Shown: one piece after another, positions 7,601 through 12,440 of the stretch
Layout: every line of letters begins with the position of its first letter
Numbering within the stretch: position 1 is the stretch's first letter
Origin: an uncultured Peptococcaceae bacterium
GTDB lineage: Bacteria > Bacillota > Desulfotomaculia > Desulfotomaculales > Desulfallaceae
Direction of reading: 5' to 3'
Assembly (NCBI GenBank): GCA_913064925.1
Contig: CAJYBN010000037.1
Location: 1-16,375 of the forward strand
DNA: 16,375 nt
Program-made: the position numbers and the translations under genes
Notes under the pieces: generated by a model
The model's input: only the letters and a program-made list of their open reading frames with translations
The model's database searches: none
Told to the model about the DNA's origin: nothing

Positions 7601-7797
7601 AAGTCCCGGGGTATGATTAACCAAGCAATCAGGTAAACAAGGATGCCGGGAAAAGCCGCCGACAACACCGACAGCAGCACGTAACCCAGCCGCACCAGGG
7701 TGGGATCCAGCCCCAGGTATTCCGCCAACCCGCCGCAAACGCCGGCAACCAGGCAGTTGCGGCTGGAACGGTAAAGCCGTTTGATTTGTCTGGCCAA
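7597..7797 (-). CDS. PspC-domain small membrane protein
   Basis: 66 residues from TTG 7797, which has AGGAAG 8 bases upstream; a further TTG at 7830 would add 11 residues but lacks a ribosome site. The core RLYRSSRNCLVAGVCGG continues into LAEYLGLDPTLVRL, the PspC signature. A single membrane helix follows at about residues 36-62 (VLLSVLSAAFPGILVYLIAWLII), ending in Pro-Arg-Asp-Phe. PspC proteins sit in the cytoplasmic membrane. The best-known member works in the phage-shock envelope stress response, while short stand-alone versions in Gram-positives are of uncertain function. No pspA or pspB neighbour is visible. Its stop overlaps that of the convergent acyl-CoA ligase. The gene follows the rhomboid gene on the same strand, but a strong hairpin lies between. 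Confidence 0.85.
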   Translation of the reverse strand: MARQIKRLYRSSRNCLVAGVCGGLAEYLGLDPTLVRLGYVLLSVLSAAFPGILVYLIAWLIIPRDF

Positions 7798-7884
7798 TGG
7801 TGATACTTCCTTTCCTGGTAAATTGGTCAAAATAAAGCCGATACGGTATTAATTCTGCAGTCGCGGGCAAATTCCCTCCCCGCC

Positions 7885-7914
7885 GGGAGCCGCGGGCCGG
7901 TGCCCGCGGCTCCC
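7885..7914 (-). terminator. GC-rich hairpin after the rhomboid gene
   Basis: A perfect 13-base stem (GGGAGCCGCGGGC at 7885-7897 with GCCCGCGGCTCCC at 7902-7914) and a 4-base loop begin 6 bases past the rhomboid stop codon. Position and stability fit a terminator or mRNA-end stabiliser, but no U-run follows on the minus strand, so intrinsic termination is uncertain. Confidence 0.55.
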
Positions 7915-7919
7915 CTGTA

Positions 7920-8609
7920 TTAGGGCCTATAGTAATACCGTTTCACCCGGCGCGGCGCAATCAGCTTGATCAGCAGTGCTCCCGCCAAAAAGCCGCCCAC
8001 GTGCGCCCACCAGGCCACCGGGTTAGCTGTTCCGCCCAGGGAGGCCACGCCGTTGAAAAGCTGAATCACAAACCACAAGGCAATGAATATTACCGCGGGT
8101 ATTTCCATCAGGGTAAAAACGATGAAAATGGGCACCAGCGCCAAAATGCGCGAGCGGGGAAAGGTTATCATATAGGCGCCCAGCACCCCGGCCACGGCGC
8201 CGCTGGCGCCTATGACCGGAATGGTGGAGGTTGGGTTGAACATGATGTGGGTTAAACTGGCCGCTGCGCCGGCAGCCAGGTAAAACAACAAGTATCTCCA
8301 GCGCCCCAGCCGGTCCTCTATATTGTCCCCGAACACCCAAAGAAAAAGCATATTGCCCAAGACGTGGACCCACCCGCCGTGAATGAACATAGCCGTGATA
8401 AAGTTGTCCAGCACCGGCGTCAACGGCGCTCCCGTGAATACGGTGTTCAACACGTCGGCCGGGATCAGCCCGAAGGTATAATATATCTGGTTCAGCCGGT
8501 AGGGCTCTACCGTAACCTCCTTGAAGTAAATGAACAAGTTCAGCGCAATAATGGCCAAGTTGACCGCGGGAAAACTTTTCGACTTGGCGCTGTCCCTCAA
8601 CGGAATCAA
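7920..8609 (-). CDS. Rhomboid-family intramembrane serine protease
   Basis: 229 residues from TTG 8609, with GGAGGAG 7 bases upstream; this is a textbook ribosome site for a TTG start. Several hydrophobic helices are visible (about 14-29, 70-94, 105-122, 132-150, 156-187, 200-218), giving the six-helix rhomboid core. The catalytic pair is Ser136 in GASGAVAGVLGAY and His203 in WAHVGGFLAG. The oxyanion/structural motif HGGWVHVLGNM gives Asn86 and the L1-loop region precedes it. Rhomboids cut single-pass membrane proteins within the bilayer; the substrate here is unknown. The basic tail (RRVKRYYYRP) is cytoplasmic. All active-site residues are present, so an active protease is likely. Confidence 0.95.
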   Translation of the reverse strand: MIPLRDSAKSKSFPAVNLAIIALNLFIYFKEVTVEPYRLNQIYYTFGLIPADVLNTVFTGAPLTPVLDNFITAMFIHGGWVHVLGNMLFLWVFGDNIEDRLGRWRYLLFYLAAGAAASLTHIMFNPTSTIPVIGASGAVAGVLGAYMITFPRSRILALVPIFIVFTLMEIPAVIFIALWFVIQLFNGVASLGGTANPVAWWAHVGGFLAGALLIKLIAPRRVKRYYYRP

Positions 8610-8721
8610 CCGTAATCTCCTCCCTGCCGCGGGGCTTTTTTGTTACCATACTACCGGTGCCTACGCAACGTGCATGCGCACAGCAGGCGTCCCTGAACAA
8701 TATTTTGCGCGGTTGCGCCGT

Positions 8722-8899
8722 AAAATAAAAAGGAGAAGCGTTTTTCTTCGCAAAACAGATTGCTGACCAAGAGCGCTTCCGTTTCCTACGCTCATTCCAA
8801 CCCCGCGCCGAACAACTCTAAGGCTCTCTCCGGGAAACGGAAGCTCCCATAACCGGTTCGTCAACAGCTTCTTTTTTCTTCGGAAAATCACCTACTCCT
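8722..8899 (-). ncRNA. Candidate structured small RNA or long leader between hisG and the rhomboid gene
   Basis: On the minus strand a TATAAT (8908-8903) is followed by about 175 bases that fold as one long rod. The ends pair (8892-8899 with 8731-8738, 7 of 8). An inner 6-base pairing joins 8860-8868 to 8762-8767. A 14-base stem joins 8833-8846 to 8771-8786 (11 perfect bases plus GAG/CTC across a 2-base bulge), with a 46-base loop. The 3' side runs into a U-rich stretch (minus strand of 8721-8730). Paired ends, an internal bubble and this length recall 6S RNA, but I do not recognise conserved 6S sequence, and the -35 is poor. It may instead be a 5' leader of the rhomboid mRNA. A 76-codon frame across it (8891-8661) looks non-coding. 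The remainder of 8610-8934 holds no gene. Confidence 0.4.
8741..8887. repeat. Direct repeat TTTTTCTTCGSAAAA in the structured region
   Basis: TTTTTCTTCGCAAAA at 8741-8755 and TTTTTCTTCGGAAAA at 8873-8887 differ at one base. Each copy can also form a small hairpin, and they lie on opposite sides of the internal bubble of the predicted RNA fold. Confidence 0.6.
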
Positions 8900-8934
8900 A
8901 CGATTATACTATATACGCGCCGCTAAACGAAGTT

Positions 8935-9810
8935 TTACGGAATAACTTTGTTCAACGGGTATTCTATGATGTCCTGGGCGCCGGCCCGCCGCAGTTCCGG
9001 GATCAGGTCGCGAACCTGTTTTTCGTCCAACACGGTTTCCAGGGCCAGCCAGTCGCTGTTGATAAGCTGCGAAACCGTGGGATGCTTCATGGCCGGCAAT
9101 ATGGCCAGCACGTCGTCCAGCTTGCCGCAAGGCAGGTTCATTTTCAGGCCCACCTTGGAATCGGCGCGCAGGGCGCCCAGCAGCAGCACCGCCAGGTTCT
9201 GCAGCTTTTGCTTTTTAAAGGGGTCGTTCCAGGCCCGGCGGTTGGCATGCAGCTTAGTGGTGGACTCTAAAATGGTATCGATGACCCGCAGCTTGTTGGC
9301 CCGCAGTGAACTGCCCGTTTCGGTAATGTCCACAATGGCGTCCACCAGGTGCGGAACCTTCACTTCCGTCGCCCCGTAGCTGAACTCCACGAAGGCGCTG
9401 ACGCCCTTTTGCGCCAGGTAGCGGCGGGTGAGCCGTACCAGCTCGGTGGCAATGCGCTTTCCTTCCAGGTCCTGCACCGTCTTGATGTCGCTGTTCTCCG
9501 CCACCGCGATGACCACCCGGATGGGGTTGGTGGTCTGCTTGGAATAAACCAGGTCGGCCACTTCCACCACGTCCGCCTCGTTCTCCAAAATCCAATCCAG
9601 CCCGCTCAAGCCTGCGTCCAAAACGCCCTCGGTAACATAGCGGGGTATTTCCTGGGCCCGCATCAGTACCACTTCGATTTCCGGGTCATCAATGGAAGGG
9701 AAATACGACCGGCTGCGCACCGAAATGTTAAAACCCGCCCGCTTGAACAGCTGGAAGGTTGATTCCTGCAGGCTGCCCTTGGGTAATCCCAGCCTTAGCT
9801 TTTTGCTCAT
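8935..9810 (-). CDS. hisG: ATP phosphoribosyltransferase, long form
   Basis: 291 residues, the length of the long, self-regulated HisG form. It catalyses the first step of histidine synthesis: ATP plus PRPP to phosphoribosyl-ATP, in the cytoplasm. The N-terminal catalytic domains carry LGLPKGSL (7-14), the DAGLSGLDW segment (65-73) and the PRPP loop DAIVDITETGSSL (157-169). Residues about 212-291 are the C-terminal histidine-binding regulatory domain that short HisG lacks, so no HisZ partner is needed. Start ATG 9810 has GGGGGC about 9 bases upstream. No other his gene is in the window, and the neighbours are unrelated, so it seems to be transcribed alone from its own consensus-like promoter at 9878-9906. 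No truncation seen. Confidence 0.96.
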   Translation of the reverse strand: MSKKLRLGLPKGSLQESTFQLFKRAGFNISVRSRSYFPSIDDPEIEVVLMRAQEIPRYVTEGVLDAGLSGLDWILENEADVVEVADLVYSKQTTNPIRVVIAVAENSDIKTVQDLEGKRIATELVRLTRRYLAQKGVSAFVEFSYGATEVKVPHLVDAIVDITETGSSLRANKLRVIDTILESTTKLHANRRAWNDPFKKQKLQNLAVLLLGALRADSKVGLKMNLPCGKLDDVLAILPAMKHPTVSQLINSDWLALETVLDEKQVRDLIPELRRAGAQDIIEYPLNKVIP

Positions 9811-9833
9811 GCGAAAAAAGCCCCCTTGCCCTG

Positions 9834-9869
9834 TACTTTAATTCGTTATCTATTTAGCTCATTAAAGTA
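9834..9869 (-). promoter_or_regulatory. Inverted repeat in the hisG 5' leader
   Basis: TACTTTAAT (9834-9842) and ATTAAAGTA (9861-9869) are perfect 9-base inverted repeats separated by 18 bases. They begin almost at the predicted transcript start and end 24 bases before the hisG ATG. They could form an AU-rich 5' stem-loop or be two half-sites of an operator. Confidence 0.45.
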
Positions 9870-9877
9870 TCGTTACC

Positions 9878-9906
9878 AGTATATACCCCCGCTGCCGGGC
9901 TGTCAA
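9878..9906 (-). promoter_or_regulatory. Strong sigma-A promoter for hisG
   Basis: On the minus strand: perfect TTGACA (9906-9901), 17 bases, TATACT (9883-9878). The start site would be near 9871, about 60 bases before ATG 9810. No room for a T-box leader. Confidence 0.85.
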
Positions 9907-9983
9907 GGGTCCTGGACCGCCGGCAAGTTTTTTAATACAATAATGGCATAACTTCGGGTATACTTCAACGGGGCGTGATAATG

Positions 9984-10199
9984 ATGCGTTATAACGAATA
10001 CCTGCTTTCCATCGTGCAGTTGACCCGCCACCACGTTTTTTTTGATTTCTTCGTCAACGGCGCCCAGGCCAACACGGACGGGTACATGTGCTTAACCATC
10101 GAGGAGTTTGACCGCCTGTACCGCGACCTTTTTCGCTCCTCACGGGGGCGCTGCGTTAAAAGCTACAGCACCAACCCGCCCACCGGGTTTTATTTCTGA
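9984..10199 (+). CDS. Small hypothetical protein (about 71 aa)
   Basis: Not recognised. Possible starts are ATG 9984, ATG 9981 and GTG 9975; the only ribosome-site-like sequence is GGGG at 9970-9973, which favours ATG 9984. TATACT at 9959-9964 could be a -10 but lies too close to the start to be useful. The protein is rich in aromatic residues (HHVFFDFFVNGAQ, LTIEEFDRLYRDLF, ending NPPTGFYF) and has a basic middle (RSSRGRCVKSY). No signal peptide or membrane helix is clear. Third-position GC is like that of neighbouring genes, which argues for a real gene. It precedes the secreted LCP-like gene by 95 bases on the same strand and diverges from hisG. Function unknown. Confidence 0.5.
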   Translation: MRYNEYLLSIVQLTRHHVFFDFFVNGAQANTDGYMCLTIEEFDRLYRDLFRSSRGRCVKSYSTNPPTGFYF

Positions 10200-10294
10200 C
10201 CCCCGGATAGGCATCCCGTTCATATTTGGCGCGGCTCCCGGCAACAATATTGATGGCATAATCAACCGCCAGATCCGGAAAGGGGAAGCCGACA

Positions 10295-11017
10295 GTGCGC
10301 CTAGTTAAAGCCGGGATCATCCTCCTTGTCATGTTCATAGGGAGCAACTGCTGCTCCGCCGTGAGTGCAGCCGCGCCGGAAACCGGTGTGACCCCGGAAA
10401 GCGTGATTATACTCTGGACCGACGGCCCCCGGCTAAAAGCGGTGAACCTGACGTTTTTCCCTGATAACAACGGGCCCCTGGGCATCGTGTCCGTACCGGT
10501 ATACACGTGCTTGCCGGCCAGTGAAGATGCGCTCACCTTACAGGAATTTTACCGCCGGTACGGCAGAGAAAAACTAATTGCTCAGCTGGAAAATTTGTTC
10601 GGCAGCTCCATCATGGCTTACATAACCATTGACCAGCGGACGCTGTGCCACCTCAGCCGGGTAATCGGCAGCATCAATATGGCCGGCAGGGAAACGAACC
10701 TGCTGGACGTTTTTGAAGGCAATTACACCGACAGCCCGATAAACCTGCAGGAGGAGATCAGGCTGCTGGCCGGCGCCATGCTGACTCCCCGGGTAATCGT
10801 CAAGCTGCCCGAAATGATATGGATTTTCAGTACCCAAGTGGACAGCAACGTGACGCCCCGGCACCTGCTGGCCTTTTATCACATGCTGCGCTGCCGCGGC
10901 CCCGATGTGCTGCAAAAAAAAGCGGTGCCGGGTAACGACTATGTAATCGGCAACCGCAAGTACCGGTATGTCGCCCCGGGCACGTGGTCCAAAACGCTAA
11001 GGGAGGTTGCTTCTTAG
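10295..11017 (+). CDS. Secreted LytR-CpsA-Psr-like protein with degenerate active site
   Basis: 240 residues from GTG 10295, with AGGGGA 9 bases upstream. A signal peptide is visible (two basic residues, then AGIILLVMFIG, cleavage probably near SAVSAAA, residues 21-27), so the protein is exported. Residues about 34-190 follow the layout of an LCP domain: a first strand ESVIILWTDGPRLKAVNLT, then IVSVPVYTCLP where LCP enzymes have a Ser-Ile-Pro-Arg-Asp-Thr block. A LIAQLENLFGSSIMAYITID segment corresponds to the LCP VENLLGIPIDYYVVVD region. The Arg and Asp of that block are Val and Tyr here, and the DNA-length LCP tail is short. LCP enzymes attach wall polymers to peptidoglycan; this one probably lacks that chemistry. 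The homology is a recall-based judgement and distant; it could be an unrelated secreted protein. Confidence 0.6.
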   Translation: MRLVKAGIILLVMFIGSNCCSAVSAAAPETGVTPESVIILWTDGPRLKAVNLTFFPDNNGPLGIVSVPVYTCLPASEDALTLQEFYRRYGREKLIAQLENLFGSSIMAYITIDQRTLCHLSRVIGSINMAGRETNLLDVFEGNYTDSPINLQEEIRLLAGAMLTPRVIVKLPEMIWIFSTQVDSNVTPRHLLAFYHMLRCRGPDVLQKKAVPGNDYVIGNRKYRYVAPGTWSKTLREVAS

Positions 11018-11428
11018 AGTTCCTTTGAAAACGCTCAAAATCCAAGCTCATCGACAGCGGGGTACCTAAACCCGTTAAACCGTTTTGGGAGACGGCCACA
11101 TACTTCACCTGCACCAACATATCGCATTCCGGTGGTCAGTTTTGAGAAAGAAGATGCAGACATGGCAAATAAACCAGAAATATCACTGAAAAATTATCAT
11201 ATTACAACAAGTCCAAAGCAGAATGGGAACAGTTGCTGACAGCCCGGCCAGGGCGGCATTGACAGGAACGCCCCCGGGCAGCCATGTATAATACCCGCTG
11301 CAGCGCGGCAAAGGTTATAATGGGGGTTGGAATTTTCCGGTTCCGCATGTTATATTTACTAAGAAGACTTGACTTCTGCCATATCATGTTGCAGGTGATG
11401 ATGTTTTGCTTTTAGCGAGGTGATTGCT
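11018..11428. other. Gene-free stretch with hairpins and promoter-like boxes upstream of mntA
   Basis: No convincing gene on either strand. From 11018 to about 11240 nothing is recognised, apart from short frames that look like noise. GGTGGTCAGTTTTGAG near 11131-11146 faintly recalls IS21-type end repeats, with no second copy seen. A nested hairpin spans 11242-11279 (GCCCGG, bulge CCA, GGGCG, 13-base loop, CGCCC, CCGGGC). Two TATAAT boxes (11287-11292, 11316-11321) flank a perfect palindrome CGCTGCAGCG (11296-11305). The sequence is more AT-rich towards mntA. Confidence 0.5.
11327..11377 (+). promoter_or_regulatory. Promoter and possible operator of the mntA-hepT operon
   Basis: TTGGAA (11327-11332), 18 bases, TATATT (11351-11356). 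The predicted start, near 11363, falls inside an interrupted palindrome AGAAG, ACTTGA, CTTCT (11362-11377), a plausible self-repression site for a toxin-antitoxin operon. Leader of about 65 bases to the mntA start. Confidence 0.45.
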
Positions 11429-11854
11429 TTGGATATTAAACAATTAAGTGAAAAATTACAGCCGGTTTTTGAAAAATTCGGAGTGACCTGCTGCTACCTT
11501 TTTGGTTCCCGTGCCGGCCAGGATTATTATCATGATAGCGATATCGACCTGGCTGTAATTTTTGCCGATTATTCTCCCGGCATACACAACCTGGAAATGG
11601 AGATAAATTTGCAGGACACCGTCTCTGAGGTTTTGGCTTCACTGGAAAAAGAGGTGGATCTTTTATTTTTGCAAAAAGCGCCCATCTATCTTAAATATAC
11701 CGTCATCAGCACAGGTAAAGTTATTTATTGTACCGATGATGAGTTCAGAACTGATTTTGAAGATGTGACCGTTAGGGATTACCTGGACTTTAAACCTTTC
11801 CTGGACAGGTACTACCGGGAAATGGAGGAAGAAATCCTATCCGCGGAGGCATGA
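11429..11854 (+). CDS. mntA: MntA-type nucleotidyltransferase antitoxin
   Basis: 141 residues from TTG 11429, which is 6 bases after GAGGTGA; a GTG at 11420 lies inside that ribosome site and is unlikely. The minimal-nucleotidyltransferase motif is clear: GSRAGQDYYHDSDIDLAV, giving Gly26-Ser27 and metal-binding Asp38 and Asp40, with a third acidic residue at Asp77 in KEVDLLFL. The remaining chain is helical. In characterised MntA/HepT pairs this protein neutralises the HEPN toxin by adding AMP groups to a Tyr near its active site, so it acts as an enzyme antitoxin. It overlaps or abuts hepT, and the pair reads as one operon. The base composition is more AT-rich than in the flanking metabolic genes, which suggests acquisition by transfer. 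All catalytic positions are present. Confidence 0.9.
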   Translation: MDIKQLSEKLQPVFEKFGVTCCYLFGSRAGQDYYHDSDIDLAVIFADYSPGIHNLEMEINLQDTVSEVLASLEKEVDLLFLQKAPIYLKYTVISTGKVIYCTDDEFRTDFEDVTVRDYLDFKPFLDRYYREMEEEILSAEA

Positions 11855-11856
11855 GC

Positions 11857-12279
11857 TTGCTTAACAAAGAACTGGTTTACACCCGCATCGATTTAATCAA
11901 ACGTTCCTTAACCAGGCTGGAAAAAATGGCCGTTCTCCCCAGGGAGACTTTTTTAGCCGATCCGGATAACTTTGCCATTGCAGAGCATCACCTGCGCCGG
12001 GCCTTAGAAAGCCTGTTTGATATCGGAAGGCATATCATGGCCAAACAGGGACTGGGCCACCCGGCTGACTACCGCTCCATTATATTAACCCTGGGCAGGG
12101 AAAAAATTCTTCCTTCTAAGTTTGCTGAAAAAATTAAGGGCATGGCCGGGTACCGCAACCGCCTGGTGCATGGTTACGCGGAAGTAACCCCAGAGGAAAT
12201 GTATCACATAATACAAACCAGACTGGCGGATTTTGAAGAGTACTGCGCCTACATACTTAAATACCTGGAAAAGGCGTAA
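11857..12279 (+). CDS. hepT: HepT-type HEPN RNase toxin (DUF86)
   Basis: 140 residues from TTG 11857. GGAGG at 11845-11849 is 7 bases from this TTG, but only one base from ATG 11851, which would overlap the mntA stop as ATGA. TTG is preferred, though a coupled start at the ATG is possible. The all-helical HEPN fold carries the RNase motif R-x4-H as YRNRLVHGY (Arg100, Asn101, His105; Tyr107 is the residue that antitoxins of this type modify). HEPN toxins work as dimers, cutting RNA such as tRNA and stopping growth when not neutralised. Catalytic residues are intact, so a functional toxin is likely. It is paired with mntA and ends 51 bases before the long inverted repeat at 12330. Anti-phage defence is possible but not shown by sequence. 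Confidence 0.92.
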   Translation: MLNKELVYTRIDLIKRSLTRLEKMAVLPRETFLADPDNFAIAEHHLRRALESLFDIGRHIMAKQGLGHPADYRSIILTLGREKILPSKFAEKIKGMAGYRNRLVHGYAEVTPEEMYHIIQTRLADFEEYCAYILKYLEKA

Positions 12280-12329
12280 ATAGTACCCGAACGTAGATTT
12301 ATTGTATAAGCCCGGTACCGCTGGCTTTT

Positions 12330-12392
12330 GCATAAATAGAGGCTATACGGCAAATTACCCGGTAAACTGCCGTATAGCCTTCTAATTTATGC
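12330..12392. terminator. Bidirectional terminator between hepT and leuS
   Basis: A near-perfect inverted repeat: GGCTATACGGCA (12341-12352) with TGCCGTATAGCC (12368-12379), extended outward by GCATAAAT...ATTTATGC (12330-12392), for about 23 paired bases with two bulged ones. The 15-base loop holds a further small palindrome TTACC-C-GGTAA. After the inner stem the sequence is T-rich on both strands (TTCTAATTTAT and TCTATTTAT). Lying between two convergent genes, it should stop both. Confidence 0.75.
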
Positions 12393-12440
12393 CCTTGGTT
12401 GGTCGTTCAAGTCTATTTGATCAATAGCGTAGTAGTGCCC

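Noticed and set aside
6437..7870. Long open frame on the minus strand opposite the AMP-forming ligase (477 codons)
   Set aside because: It lies wholly opposite a well-supported enzyme gene, its translation is His/Gly/Pro-rich without recognisable domains, and such shadows are expected with strong third-position GC bias.
8661..8891. 76-codon minus-strand frame upstream of the rhomboid gene
   Set aside because: GTG start only 3 bases from the ribosome-site-like sequence, low-complexity basic peptide, and the DNA is better explained by RNA pairing.
10827..11120. 97-codon minus-strand frame across the end of the LCP-like gene
   Set aside because: Shadow frame with no domain, overlapping a gene on the other strand.
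11131..11146. IS21-type terminal repeat
   Set aside because: One weak resemblance only; no second copy and no transposase genes.
11259..11292. Consensus promoter TTGACA...TATAAT upstream of mntA
   Set aside because: Both boxes are perfect but the spacing is 22 bases, too long for sigma-A; the -35 lies in a hairpin loop.
12307..12322. T-box-like sequence cccggtaccgctgg after hepT
   Set aside because: Only a short resemblance to a T-box core; no leader context and it lies between convergent genes.
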